From Nostoc punctiforme NIES-2108 (lineage in GTDB: Bacteria; Cyanobacteriota; Cyanobacteriia; Cyanobacteriales; Nostocaceae): DNA of 64,000 bases. Below the pieces are notes generated by a model. The model saw only the letters and a list, made by a program, of their open reading frames with translations, was not told the DNA's origin and did not search any database. Below are positions 1 through 8,426 of the stretch, piece by piece. The stretch is taken from the NCBI GenBank assembly GCA_003326195.1, contig LXQE01000150.1, positions 145,485 through 209,484 of the forward strand. The letters run 5' to 3'. The translations under genes and the position numbers were made by a program. Position 1 is the first letter of the stretch. The number at the start of each line of letters is the position of its first letter.

Positions 1-661
1 TGTATCGAACTTTTTCGGTGTAAGCGTCGTAGTCCTTGAGTTCTTGCTTCAAAAATTGTTCTTCAAAGGCAATCCTCACAACTAGTAGACTAATGGGAAC
101 GATCGCTAGTAATGCCGCAGCGTAAGACTCCAGCCACAGAGACATCCCAATCATCTCCAGAGTTGCCCCTGCATACATCGGATGCCGTACAATGCCATAG
201 ACTCCCGTATCAATGACCGTTTGTTGCCTATCTACCTGATGCTTCACCACAGGGATCGCGAATGTATTAGCTTTGAAGGAAGCAGAGATAATCCACCAAC
301 CTGCAATAAAAAAGATCAATCCCACAGCCGAAGCGATCGCTCCTGGCTTCACCAGCAGCTGAAATCGAAACACATCTAAAGGAATGAAGACAACCAAACC
401 GAGGAAGGCAATCACCAACAAACTGGTAACGATCTTGTCGGGAAGTGGTTGTTCCTTTTGGATAGGAGGCTTGAATCGTTCAGCGAGCAAGTCCTGATTA
501 TCTCGGAAAACACCAATCATGGTTGCGATCGTCGCAATTTCGACAATGCCGAGGAATAACCAAGCACGCCACCAGTCGAACGTTCCTGCTGGCAAGAATA
601 GTAAATCACCAAAGATAGCAATGTTCCAAACAATTGCGATCAGTACCTTTAAAATAAACAT
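1..661 (-). CDS. isoprenylcysteine carboxyl methyltransferase-family membrane protein (3' end cut by window)
   Basis: An open frame reads leftwards from an ATG at 659-661 to the window edge, about 220 residues with no stop, so the C-terminus is missing. It has several hydrophobic segments followed by the family signature GVYGIVRHPMYAG and a downstream E-E-x-FL-K region, as in ICMT/PEMT/NnrU-type integral membrane methyltransferases, which bind S-adenosylmethionine near the RHPxY motif. The substrate cannot be told from sequence; small bacterial members are often of unknown role. It reads in the same direction as the DUF1772-like gene 68 bp upstream and may be cotranscribed with it. Confidence 0.8.
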   Translation of the reverse strand, partial: MFILKVLIAIVWNIAIFGDLLFLPAGTFDWWRAWLFLGIVEIATIATMIGVFRDNQDLLAERFKPPIQKEQPLPDKIVTSLLVIAFLGLVVFIPLDVFRFQLLVKPGAIASAVGLIFFIAGWWIISASFKANTFAIPVVKHQVDRQQTVIDTGVYGIVRHPMYAGATLEMIGMSLWLESYAAALLAIVPISLLVVRIAFEEQFLKQELKDYDAYTEKVRY

Positions 662-729
662 CGCTCATTTACCTAATGACGAGGTTAATTTGCAAGTGCG
701 ATCTAAAATAATCACCAACTTGAAATTTA

Positions 730-1257
730 TTACAAGTGATTAGAATGAGCAACCTTTCGTTTTGCTGTTTCAACCAGCACAGAAATTACAAGTGAACTGA
801 AGCCAATTATTTTAACCAAGGCATTAACTGCATGTGCATACTCCCATTGGTTACGATATCGCGTCCAGTTTGACGGAACGGGATTAGTCAGCCACGTTGC
901 AAATTCCGCGTTCATGGGGGCTACAAATATTACCCAACTGACAAGAGCCAGCACTAAAAGAATCGCTCCTCCTAACGTCCAATAAAATGTTGAGCCACGT
1001 TTACGGACGAGGAACGCCAACACAATTGCTGCTAGAACTGAGCCAATTTCAAATGCGGCACCAACTGAGCCAAAATACCGATAAACATTTTCAAAAACGG
1101 TTACTTTTACCCAGAGTTCTTGGTCAAATTGCATTCTTCGCGGTAGTTCTAGCAAATGAGCCATAGACAAGCTTAGACTAAAGGAAGCCAGCATGATTGT
1201 GATAAATCGCCACAATTGTATAAGTGTCATTTGGCTTTGCCTCACAGCAGCTACCAT
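730..1257 (-). CDS. DUF1772-like four-helix membrane protein
   Basis: A 175-residue protein with about four predicted membrane helices (near residues 15-35, 60-82, 90-112, 145-163). The spacing of a conserved N/P region and a late W-x-x-x-H-A-x-N segment before the last helix resembles DUF1772, the anthrone-oxygenase-like family. The resemblance is weaker than for the clear DUF1772 gene at 16400-16894. A second Met at residue 10 is an alternative start. No enzymatic role can be assigned. Confidence 0.6.
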   Translation of the reverse strand: MVAAVRQSQMTLIQLWRFITIMLASFSLSLSMAHLLELPRRMQFDQELWVKVTVFENVYRYFGSVGAAFEIGSVLAAIVLAFLVRKRGSTFYWTLGGAILLVLALVSWVIFVAPMNAEFATWLTNPVPSNWTRYRNQWEYAHAVNALVKIIGFSSLVISVLVETAKRKVAHSNHL

Positions 1258-1448
1258 ATTTCACCATATAATATGCAGATGCAATTCCATACACCTATCA
1301 AGTGGCATAACTGCCTCCTAATTTTCTCTTCTTGAAGGGCATTTTATTGCTTAATTGTCCCAAAGCGATCGCTCATAAGAGTAACTGGCAACTTGGGTTA
1401 AACTTGCCCATCTTAAAGCGAGGTAGTGAGCATTGAAGTGTGACACAC

Positions 1449-2336
1449 TTATGAAAAAGGATTAGCTTCTGTTATCACTTCTGGCAGTGGAATAAACTCT
1501 GTTTCATCTGGCACGCTAGCAAAGCGATAGTCGCGCCAATCAGCTTTAGCTTGCTCTATTCGCTCTGGTCGGCTAGAGACAAAATTCCACCATTTGTAGC
1601 GTGTACCTAACGGCTCACCGCCAATAACAATACATCGAGCAGCATCTATAGCAGAAACCTCAACCCGATCGCCTGGCTCTAGAATAGCAAGACGATATTG
1701 CTCCACGGGTTCATCATTAATCCTTAATCCCTCTGTGACACTGTATACTGCCCTTTGTGAATAATCTGTAGGGATAGTGAAGTGGGTGTTGGCAGACAAC
1801 ACTGCATCTAAATAGAGAATAGGTGAGAGAACTTTTACTGGTGAGGTATAGCCAAATGCTTGCCCAGCAATAAGTTTGATGATAACGCCATTCTCTTCCC
1901 AGGTAGGAAGGATTTCAGCCGGATAGTGAATGAACGTTGGCTCGGTTTCTTCGTGTTCAACAGGCAGGGCAACCCAGGTTTGAATGCCATGAATAGTAGT
2001 TTCTTGCTGACGGTCAAAGTCAGGTGAGCGTTCTGAATGGACAATCCCCTTTCCTGCTGTCATCCAGTTGACTGCCCCTGGTTGGATTTCCTGCACAGTA
2101 CCCAAACTATCGCGATGGATCAAAGCACCATCAAATAAATAAGTTACCGTTGCCAGATTAATATGAGGATGTGGTCGGACATCGATGCCTTGATTGGGGG
2201 GCATGACGGACGGGCCAAGATGATCGAAAAAGATAAACGGCCCAACCGTTTGGCGATTAGGATATGGCAAACTACGGCGGGCAGAAAAACCACCCAGATT
2301 TTTAACTTCGGGTTCAATCAGTTGAAGAATTGCCAT
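1449..2336 (-). CDS. pirin family protein (possible quercetin 2,3-dioxygenase)
   Basis: A 295-residue bicupin. The N-terminal cupin carries the pirin metal ligands: H56 and H58 (RPHPHINLATVTYLFDG) and H100 and E102 (GKGIVHSE), so an Fe-binding site is intact. Bacterial pirins such as YhhW cleave quercetin in vitro, but their physiological roles vary and include redox sensing and interaction with metabolic enzymes. It stands alone with no operon partner. The upstream AT-rich gap (2337-2400) holds the spaced inverted pair AGTAAAT/ATTTACT, a possible operator for a regulator not present here. Confidence 0.9.
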   Translation of the reverse strand: MAILQLIEPEVKNLGGFSARRSLPYPNRQTVGPFIFFDHLGPSVMPPNQGIDVRPHPHINLATVTYLFDGALIHRDSLGTVQEIQPGAVNWMTAGKGIVHSERSPDFDRQQETTIHGIQTWVALPVEHEETEPTFIHYPAEILPTWEENGVIIKLIAGQAFGYTSPVKVLSPILYLDAVLSANTHFTIPTDYSQRAVYSVTEGLRINDEPVEQYRLAILEPGDRVEVSAIDAARCIVIGGEPLGTRYKWWNFVSSRPERIEQAKADWRDYRFASVPDETEFIPLPEVITEANPFS

Positions 2337-2343
2337 AAATCAT

Positions 2344-2400
2344 CGCAGGTGATTAGTAAATGCTGTAATTATTATAAGTATATTTACTTGCAAATCAGCT
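2344..2400. promoter_or_regulatory. AT-rich upstream region of the pirin gene with a spaced inverted pair
   Basis: Just upstream of the pirin start, AGTAAAT and ATTTACT form an interrupted inverted repeat around an AT-rich core. Its position suits a promoter or operator. No regulator family can be named from it; this is a weak inference. Confidence 0.25.
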
Positions 2401-2534
2401 AATCTCGATGAGTTATCTGTTTGTTTTGGAGAGTTGATGCCAATGCGATCGCCTATTCTTTGATCGTTTTTTATTATTAGACATCAGACACAGCCCCGTC
2501 AGTATTGTTTCTCAACTAGAGAGTCTTTTAACAA

Positions 2535-2996
2535 GTGCGATCGCTCACATTTAACTTTCTTAAACTTCTGATTAGATTTCAGTTTCCTACTGTTGAGGAA
2601 ATTAATTGTAACCAATTAGCTGAATTACTATCAGATTCTGCAAAGCTCCATCCATTAGTGCTAGATGCACGAAGTCAAGCTGAGTATACAGTTAGTCATA
2701 TCGAAACAGCAGTACGCATAGATCCTCTCACAGAGGACTTAGCAGCAGTTGCAACAGTATCAAAAGATAGACCAATTGTTGTGTACTGTGCTGTTGGCTA
2801 CCGGAGCGCAAAATTAGCCCAAAAACTGGATGAAGCCGGGATTAAGTGCATTTATAACTTGACTGGTGGAATTTTTCAGTGGGCAAACGAAGGCAGACCG
2901 ATCTTTCAAAATGGTCATCCGACAAAGGTTGTACATCCTTACAATGCAATCTGGGGAAAACTACTAAAAGCTACTTACCATGCTCAGGAGTGTTGA
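2535..2996 (+). CDS. rhodanese-like domain protein
   Basis: A 153-residue single rhodanese domain. The active-site loop is CAVGYRS with Cys85 as the persulfide-forming residue, followed by a GG-x-x-x-W motif (NLTGGIFQW) typical of the fold. The start is a GTG inside a HIP1 octamer, and the first 15 or so residues are not conserved domain, so the true start could lie slightly downstream. It precedes a TIGR04283-type glycosyltransferase, separated by a tandem repeat array. A role in sulfur transfer or arsenic/phosphate metabolism is only inferred from this neighbour. Confidence 0.85.
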   Translation: MRSLTFNFLKLLIRFQFPTVEEINCNQLAELLSDSAKLHPLVLDARSQAEYTVSHIETAVRIDPLTEDLAAVATVSKDRPIVVYCAVGYRSAKLAQKLDEAGIKCIYNLTGGIFQWANEGRPIFQNGHPTKVVHPYNAIWGKLLKATYHAQEC

Positions 2997-3039
2997 CTTT
3001 TGGACTAAGTACAGTTATGCGTAAAAACGTAGCGTTTTT

Positions 3040-3212
3040 AATGCAAGCCGATGCATTAACAAGGCCGCCGCCGCATTAACAATGCAAGCCGATGCATTAA
3101 CAAGGCGGCTAACGCATTAACAATGCAAGCCGATGCATTAACAAGGCGGCTAACGCATTAACAATGCAAGCCGATGCATTAACAAGGCGGCTAACGCATT
3201 AACAATGCAGGG
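3040..3212. repeat. tandem array of a 41-bp unit (4 copies plus a partial)
   Basis: Four head-to-tail copies start at 3040, 3081, 3122 and 3163, with a partial fifth at 3204. The last three are identical and the first differs around AAGGCCGCCGCC. Each unit is itself two diverged halves of about 20 bp carrying GCATTAAC. The segment GCATTAACAATGC at each junction is a small palindrome with a 5-bp stem. The same family, in the other orientation and as a 21-bp unit, forms the array at 54207-54415. The short open frames through the array are not credible genes. Confidence 0.95.
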
Positions 3213-3316
3213 TATTGCCTTTCATTAATTCGCTAGGAATTAATGAAATGCTGCACTAAGAGCTTGTCAACATTAAGCAAGTAGAATAAAAGCAACGATA
3301 AAACTACTTATGCTGC

Positions 3317-4072
3317 ATGTCTCAAGTTTCGATTGTCATTCCTACTTTAAACGAAGCAGTTAGCTTAGAGCGGACATTGCGCCAATTGACTTTACTTAAT
3401 CCGCCTGCTTTTGAAGTAATAGTAGTAGATGGTGGTAGCGATGATGAGACAGTGACAGTTGCAAAACAATGCTTTGGGTCATTCAATCAGTCGCTATGCG
3501 TACAAGTTCTCTCATCTGAACAGCGTGGGCGTTCTATTCAGATGAATTACGGAGCATCGGCTGCAACTGGAGATATTCTTTGCTTTCTTCATGCAGATAC
3601 TTGGGTGCCAGATGACCTAATCACTGTAATAGAGCAAACCCTATTAGAGCCAACCATTGCCTGTGGGGGGTTCATTTCTCTGATGAGTGGATCTCAAACG
3701 ACTCGTTGGGGCATCTCTCTACATAATTATTTAAAAACCTACTACGCACCACTGCTATTTAAGCCTCACCTGTTTTTTCGAGGATTGCGCCTGTTGTTTG
3801 GAGATCAGGTAATGTTTTGTCGTCGCACTGACTTTTGGGATTGCAATGGATTTGACGAGGCATTACCGATTATGGAAGATGGAGATTTATGCCTGAAGTT
3901 GGTTAAAAAAGGACGTATTTATCTGGTGAACCGCATTGTTCACTCTTCAGATCGCCGCGTCGCAAAATGGGGTAGCTGGAAAGCAAACGCAATCTACCTT
4001 TATATCGGTCTTTTGTGGGGAATTGGCGTTGATGCAAATTATCTCAAACAATTTTATCAAGATATTCGCTGA
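3317..4072 (+). CDS. TIGR04283-type family 2 glycosyltransferase
   Basis: A 251-residue GT-A glycosyltransferase beginning VSIVIPTLNEA, with the nucleotide-binding VVDGGSDDET, the metal-binding H-A-D-T region, and the late G-D-Q-x-x-F-x-R and MEDGDLCLKL blocks typical of the family NCBI calls TIGR04283 (sometimes tied to arsenosugar biosynthesis). There is no long membrane segment except near the C-terminus (residues 228-245). The start ATG at 3317 gives the canonical N-terminus. The stop region overlaps the convergent DUF547 gene by 16 bp. Donor and acceptor sugars are unknown. Confidence 0.85.
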   Translation: MSQVSIVIPTLNEAVSLERTLRQLTLLNPPAFEVIVVDGGSDDETVTVAKQCFGSFNQSLCVQVLSSEQRGRSIQMNYGASAATGDILCFLHADTWVPDDLITVIEQTLLEPTIACGGFISLMSGSQTTRWGISLHNYLKTYYAPLLFKPHLFFRGLRLLFGDQVMFCRRTDFWDCNGFDEALPIMEDGDLCLKLVKKGRIYLVNRIVHSSDRRVAKWGSWKANAIYLYIGLLWGIGVDANYLKQFYQDIR

Positions 4073-4758
4073 TTCAGGCTCCAGTCATAGTAGAGATAGG
4101 AAATTGGCGTTGAGGCATTTATTGGCAGGTCTGTTTCTAGGTAAGAGCGGATATATTCTGGAATGGAGGATTTGACCTTAAGAAAATCTTGACGATACCA
4201 TTTAAAGATTTTGCTACAGTAGAGTGTTTTACTATTTGAGTCATAACGAACTTTTTCAGGATTGTTAATGAAGCGACGGGTATCTTCATCTAACTGCTGA
4301 GTAACTTGTTGAGGAAAATAAGCTCCAGCACGCAGTAACGGGCAACCAACGGAAGCGCAGACAATTGCAAAATGAATTCGTGGCTCCTGTAATTTATTCC
4401 GCAGAATCTGGTTCTCTATTTGGGCTAAACTGTAATGTTCGTCAAATATATAATAAGCACGACGTTGGAAGAACCACAAAAAAGCCAACCAGTTGGGAAT
4501 GCCTAAGATTCGCGGACGAATTGACTCAAGCGGGTATCTCTCCAAAATTGTCGAAATGGTGAACGCATTGTAAAGGTTGATCCACAATGCCAATTGCTCA
4601 AAAGTGTTGCTATTAGATGTAAAAGCCAGATTTTTTTGACTCGACAACCAATTTGCGATCGCTTGAGGTTGCTCAGTTTTCCAAGCAATATAGTTTACAC
4701 GACCCTCTGGATCGACATACTGACGCAACAACCTGTCCCAAGGTTCAAAATCAATCAT
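4057..4758 (-). CDS. DUF547 domain protein
   Basis: A 233-residue protein with the DUF547 hallmarks: LWINLYNAFTI near residue 57, a central I-E-x-x-x-L segment, and the H-F-A-I-V-C-A-S-V-G-C-P-x-L block near residues 128-141. DUF547 proteins are common in bacteria and plants and have no firmly known biochemical function; the conserved Cys/His residues suggest a catalytic or metal site. Its 3' end overlaps the glycosyltransferase on the other strand, which implies convergent transcription with no room for a separate terminator. Confidence 0.88.
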   Translation of the reverse strand: MIDFEPWDRLLRQYVDPEGRVNYIAWKTEQPQAIANWLSSQKNLAFTSNSNTFEQLALWINLYNAFTISTILERYPLESIRPRILGIPNWLAFLWFFQRRAYYIFDEHYSLAQIENQILRNKLQEPRIHFAIVCASVGCPLLRAGAYFPQQVTQQLDEDTRRFINNPEKVRYDSNSKTLYCSKIFKWYRQDFLKVKSSIPEYIRSYLETDLPINASTPISYLYYDWSLNQRIS

Positions 4759-4924
4759 TATTGCTGTGTTTAGATGTTGGCCGTAGCTAAGGGAATTCTT
4801 TGCTTTCGCGATCGCAACGTAGAGTTGAATTTGTACAAGTATTTATTTAACGAATTATAACAATACTATCTTTGGCAACTTGAAATCAGCGATACACTGA
4901 GGAAAATTCCTTGAGGAAGCGTTG

Positions 4925-5314
4925 ATGGCACGGTCAAACGGGGTTATAAGTGAAACGTCTGTAGAGGAATTGCCTACAGTTTCAGACAAAGATACGATAA
5001 CAGTTGAAAATCCGCCTGAACCAGTGGAGGATGCCCAAGATATTGACGACATCTTGAACTCACTAAAAACCTTACTGAGTTCTTTAGAAAAGCTCCAAAA
5101 AGTCCGGCAGGAAGTGGGCGATATCAAACCGTTGATTGGGCGGATGCTTGATGGAGAACTAGTTGCTGGTGAAGAACTTGAGCAACTAAAGGCAGGTGTG
5201 AGCAGTCTTTCTCGCCTTGTTCGTGCTTATAATGACCATCAAGTAGCGTTGGCTAAAGCGCAACCTGCTAGAGACTTGCTAGATCAAGTGCTGAAAGAGC
5301 GTAAAGCTAATTGA
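4925..5314 (+). CDS. hypothetical small helical protein
   Basis: 129 residues from the ATG at 4925, which has AGGAAG five bases upstream; a TTG one codon earlier is less likely. The N-terminal 45 residues are acidic and disordered-looking (T, E, P, D rich). Residues 45-129 are helical with leucine-rich heptads (ILNSLKTLLSSLEKLQ), suggesting a coiled coil. It has no membrane segment or signal peptide, and I do not recognise a family. It stands alone between DUF547 (divergent) and the hicBA module. Confidence 0.65.
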   Translation: MARSNGVISETSVEELPTVSDKDTITVENPPEPVEDAQDIDDILNSLKTLLSSLEKLQKVRQEVGDIKPLIGRMLDGELVAGEELEQLKAGVSSLSRLVRAYNDHQVALAKAQPARDLLDQVLKERKAN

Positions 5315-5471
5315 GTTGGGATTGGGGATTAGGGATGAAATTCTTTGGATTTTGGTTGGAGTTCTAATTTCCAGTCAGATGTTAGGAGTTTGTAATCCTT
5401 AATTTAACAAGCGATCGCACTTTTTTGAGAGAATGCGATCGCCTCTACATTGCCTTGCTGTTAACTGATCG

Positions 5472-5521
5472 TCTAGACATCGCACCCCTGCTTGTTGTCA
5501 GATATCGCTGTTAACTGAAGG
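5472..5521. repeat. left copy of a direct repeat flanking hicBA
   Basis: The segment containing TAGACATCGCAC and ending in TTAACTGAAGG recurs, diverged, at 6058-6110 on the far side of hicBA (CGTAGACATCGCAC ... ATAAACTGAAGG). Both carry HIP1-like or ATCGC motifs. They may be two copies of a dispersed repeat that bracket the module by chance, or the footprints of a mobile unit. Confidence 0.5.
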
Positions 5522-5547
5522 TATAAGTCAAACTTGCGGCTATACCC

Positions 5548-5769
5548 ATGAATTCTTTACAAGACTACACCACTGTTATCCGTCCCGATAACAATGGTAC
5601 ATTTGTCGCATATATACCAGCGATTTCCGGTTGTCATGCTTGGGGACAAACGCCAGATGAAGCTCGTGCTGAACTTGTCTATGTTTTTGAAATGATTCAG
5701 GAGGAATACAAAGAACAAGGACGTTCTCTACCCGAAGACGTTGAATTGGTAATTGCAAATGCCAGCTAA
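5548..5769 (+). CDS. hicB: HicB-family antitoxin
   Basis: 73 residues with the compact HicB fold: an N-terminal strand Y-T-V-I-x-P, the P-x-x-x-G-C-H-A-W-G-x-T-x-x-E-A core (residues 23-39), then a helix and a final strand (VELVIA). It lacks a C-terminal HTH or RHH DNA-binding domain, as in short HicBs. HicB neutralises the HicA mRNA interferase and usually represses the operon. It is followed by hicA with an 11-base overlap in another frame, so the two are translationally coupled with the antitoxin first. Confidence 0.85.
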   Translation: MNSLQDYTTVIRPDNNGTFVAYIPAISGCHAWGQTPDEARAELVYVFEMIQEEYKEQGRSLPEDVELVIANAS

Positions 5770-5932
5770 AGCCAGTGAATTAGAACGAGTAGCACGGAAA
5801 CTCGGTTTTGAAAAAGTGCGGCAGAAAGGCAGTCATGCTCCTTGGCAACATCCAGATGGACGAGCAACCACAATTCCCATTCATAGCAACGCTGAAATTG
5901 GTAGTTGGTTGTTTTATGAAATTCTCAAGTAG
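5759..5932 (+). CDS. hicA: HicA-family mRNA interferase toxin, C-terminally shortened by a TAG
   Basis: 57 residues with the dsRBD-like HicA fold: ELERVARKLGFEKVRQKGSH (the catalytic-type His is in GSH), then HPDGRATTIPIH and a final helix SWLFYEILK. Translation stops at TAG 5930-5932, but the same frame continues with LGITEEDFNQLK and a TAA at 5969-5971, which is exactly the normal HicA tail. A CAG-to-TAG change is the simplest explanation. The catalytic core remains, but the last helix is lost, so the toxin may be inactive or weakened. Confidence 0.8.
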   Translation: MPAKASELERVARKLGFEKVRQKGSHAPWQHPDGRATTIPIHSNAEIGSWLFYEILK

Positions 5933-5974
5933 TTGGGCATTACAGAAGAAGATTTTAACCAGCTAAAATAATTA

Positions 5975-6110
5975 GCGCGTAGGCGTACCACTTCCCTACG
6001 GGACGCTACGCGAACGTGGAAGCAAGCTACGCGTAGCGTCTGCAAAAGTTGCCCGTCGTAGACATCGCACTCCTAATTCTCTCAGAAATGCGATCGCTAT
6101 AAACTGAAGG
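5975..6110. repeat. composite of dispersed Nostoc-type palindromic repeats
   Basis: Between hicA and the cbiG-cobJ gene lie ACGCTACGCGAACGTGG- and CTACGCGTAGCGTC-type palindromes (5995-6045), a copy of the GCCCGTCGTAGACATCGC repeat (6051-6068) and the right-hand copy of the repeat flanking hicBA. The same motifs recur at 8361-8425, 12598-12623, 30541-30620, 41905-41933 and 50261-50323. No coding potential is seen. Confidence 0.7.
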
Positions 6111-6199
6111 AATTCCTCAAGCTTGTAAATGTGAAGTCGCTACATGTCTAAATCTGTGGTTTCATTTGAAGGATATCAAATTTTGCAAGATATCTATTT

Positions 6200-7927
6200 A
6201 TGATGATGAATGTTGCACCTGCCATTGTAATACTGGGTCAAAATAGCGTGACAGTAGCACGCAAAATAATCAGCGTCTTACCAGGGGCAACACTATACGG
6301 TTTAGAGGGTCGCACATCAGAAGTTGATGTCAGCTTTACAAATTTTGGCGAGACGCTACGTGAGTTATTTATGCAGGGAAAGCCCTTGATTGGCATTTGT
6401 GCTGCCGGCATTTTAATTAGGACGTTAGCTCCCGTAATCTCAGATAAACGACAGGAACCACCAGTGCTAGCTGTGGCTGAAGATGGTAGTGCTGTTGTCC
6501 CTCTCTTGGGCGGACTTGGTGGAGTCAACGATTTGGCTCGTCGCATTGCCGAAGCCCTTGATGTCAAAGCTGCAATTACGACCACAGGCGATTTACGTTT
6601 GGGCACAACGCTGTTATCTCCTCCTCCTGGATACCATTTGGCAAACCCAGACGATGCGAAGAAATTTATCTCAGATGTGCTAGCTGGGGCGCAAGTTAAT
6701 CTTGAAGGAATAGCACCTTGGTTGAGCGATAGTAAACTGCCGATAGATTCCAAGGGAGATTTGACCATCCAAGTTACAGAACGTTTGGTGACTCCTAGAG
6801 CTAACTGTCTTGTCTATCATCCAGCAACGATCGCGATCGCAATGAGTGGCATCATTGATAATGCAGTCGTTTTAGTAGAACAGCTACTAACTGATGCCAA
6901 ACTAGAAAAAACATCAGTCGCCGCGATATTTGCACCCATCACCGCCGCAGCCGATCCCGCAATTCACGCCGTAGCTAGCGCCTTGGGAGTACCTACCCGC
7001 TTTTTTACCCCAAATCAATTAGAAAGTCTACTTTCACAAGGTTATAGCCCCGCCCAAGCCGCAGCGATCGCCGCTACAGGCACATCTTCCATTACTGCTT
7101 CAACTCCTAACATTGCGATCGCTATTGCCCCTCAAGTAATTGACCCCAACACCATCGGTCAGCCACGGGGACGGTTAGCGATTATTGGCACGGGCCCTGG
7201 TGGTTCGCTGTGGATGTCTCCAGAAGTGAAGGAGATTCTCAAGTCGGCAACTGATCTGGTGGGTTATAAAACTTATTTAGATTTAGTTGGTTCTCTGGCT
7301 GATGGCAAGCAACGGCATGAATCTGACAACCGCGAAGAAGAAGCACGGGCAAAGATGGCCCTTGATTTGGCTGCATCTGGGCGATATGTAGCTGTAGTTT
7401 CATCTGGCGACCCCGGTATCTATGCAATGGCAACAGCAGTTTTTGAGGTGTGCGATCGCTATGCTAAACCGGAATGGGATAGTATCGACATTCATGTGGC
7501 CCCAGGCATCTCTGCAATGCAGGCAGCAGCAGCAGCCATTGGTGCGCCCCTTGGACATGACTTCTGTGCTATTTCCCTCTCTGATATCTTGAAACCTTGG
7601 TCTGCGATCGCCCAACGAATTGCGGCGGCTGCTGAGGCTGATTTCGTCATTGCTTTCTACAATCCTGTTTCCAAAGAGCGTACCTGGCAACTGGCAGAAG
7701 CGAGAAATATTTTGCTGCGACATCGAACGCCAGATACACCAGTAGTATTGGCCCGGAATCTTGGTCGCCCAGGACAAACGGTAAGAGCGATCGCACTTGA
7801 CCAGTTAACGCCAGCAAGCGCTGATATGCGGACAATTATTCTCGTTGGTTCCACAAAAACCCGAACCATCAAACGCCGTGATGGTAATATCTGGGTTTAT
7901 ACGCCGCGTCGCTATACTCAACAATAA
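6200..7927 (+). CDS. cobJ: fused cobalt-precorrin-5A hydrolase (CbiG) / precorrin-3B C17-methyltransferase (CobJ/CbiH)
   Basis: 575 residues. The N-terminal part (about 5-130) is CbiG-like, with GKPLIGICAAGILIRTLAP and a LLGGLGGVNDLA block matching the family's LLSGHLGGAN motif; the C-terminal CbiG subdomain follows at 200-310. The SAM-dependent tetrapyrrole methylase begins near 326 (RLAIIGTGPGG, then VVSSGDPGIYAMA, the SAM-binding GDPGxY motif). The fusion joins ring contraction at C17 with opening of the delta-lactone in corrin-ring (B12) synthesis, an arrangement common in cyanobacteria. The start is one of three tandem ATGs. It is a lone transcription unit here; cobA-hemD lies 29 kb away. 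Confidence 0.93.
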   Translation: MMMNVAPAIVILGQNSVTVARKIISVLPGATLYGLEGRTSEVDVSFTNFGETLRELFMQGKPLIGICAAGILIRTLAPVISDKRQEPPVLAVAEDGSAVVPLLGGLGGVNDLARRIAEALDVKAAITTTGDLRLGTTLLSPPPGYHLANPDDAKKFISDVLAGAQVNLEGIAPWLSDSKLPIDSKGDLTIQVTERLVTPRANCLVYHPATIAIAMSGIIDNAVVLVEQLLTDAKLEKTSVAAIFAPITAAADPAIHAVASALGVPTRFFTPNQLESLLSQGYSPAQAAAIAATGTSSITASTPNIAIAIAPQVIDPNTIGQPRGRLAIIGTGPGGSLWMSPEVKEILKSATDLVGYKTYLDLVGSLADGKQRHESDNREEEARAKMALDLAASGRYVAVVSSGDPGIYAMATAVFEVCDRYAKPEWDSIDIHVAPGISAMQAAAAAIGAPLGHDFCAISLSDILKPWSAIAQRIAAAAEADFVIAFYNPVSKERTWQLAEARNILLRHRTPDTPVVLARNLGRPGQTVRAIALDQLTPASADMRTIILVGSTKTRTIKRRDGNIWVYTPRRYTQQ

Positions 7928-8118
7928 ATAGGCGCGATCGGCACTGTCAGCGAAGAGGCTAAAACCATAACACACCCTACTTAAGATTTACTTGTAAATA
8001 GTTTCTAGTAGTCTGTAAAGTTTAAAAATTGATGGGTAATCAAGTTCGTAGTAAGAACTTTAGTCCTTAATTTTCTAAGCACTTTAGTGCTTACTACAAA
8101 CTTTTCATTACTAGCTTA

Positions 8119-8265
8119 TACCAATTTAATGTGAAGTTGCACATATCTTGATCCCCCTAAATCCCCCTTAAAAAGAGGGACTTTGATAGATGTTTTTCCG
8201 GTTCCCCCCTTCTTAAGGGGGGCTAGGGGGGATCGAATTATATGCAGCTTCATAGAAAATTGGTA
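8119..8265. mobile_element. MITE-like element with long imperfect terminal inverted repeats
   Basis: A 147-bp element whose ends are inverted copies: TACCAATTTAATGTGAAG at the left, and at the right the complement of TACCAATTTTCTATGAAG. The match continues to GATCCCCC about 38 bases in. The interior contains CCCCCTTAAAAAG and CTTAAGGGGGG blocks that can form a second hairpin. There is no coding capacity. Flanking TA dinucleotides could be a target duplication. The core resembles the element at 54936-55102, which has different outer arms. Confidence 0.75.
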
Positions 8266-8360
8266 TTAGACATTGTATTATTAACAACTTTTAAGTAATC
8301 ATCTTCTATTTAGGACTTACGCAATAACTCTCTGAAACTCTTATTCCTTTATGTCCTTTG

Positions 8361-8425
8361 CGCCTTCTCTAACGAGACGCTGCGCGTAGCTTGCTTCTCC
8401 GTAGGAGTATGCGGTTCGTTTTTCC
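8361..8425. repeat. dispersed palindromic repeat (copy 1)
   Basis: Contains CGCGTAGCTTGCTTCTCC and GTAGGAGTATGCGGTTCG, nearly identical to 50261-50323. The arms CTCTAACGAGACGC, GCGTAGC and GGAGTATGCGG fold into short hairpins. The family is intergenic and of unknown function. Confidence 0.8.
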
Positions 8426-8426
8426 A

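Larger units (their letters stand above)
7928..8426. other. repeat-filled intergenic region
   Basis: About 500 bp without a gene. It holds the 147-bp MITE-like element (8119-8265) and a palindromic repeat (8361-8425). The paired stretches AGTAAGAACTTTAGTCC and GGACTTACGCAATAA suggest further degraded elements. I see no small gene or clear promoter. Confidence 0.6.

Noticed and set aside
182..743. Two small plus-strand frames at the left edge
   Set aside because: They lie over the minus-strand methyltransferase gene, whose frame is clearly coding.
3040..3212. Possible CRISPR array
   Set aside because: Units are directly adjacent with no spacers of constant length and no cas genes near; all internal sequence is repeat.
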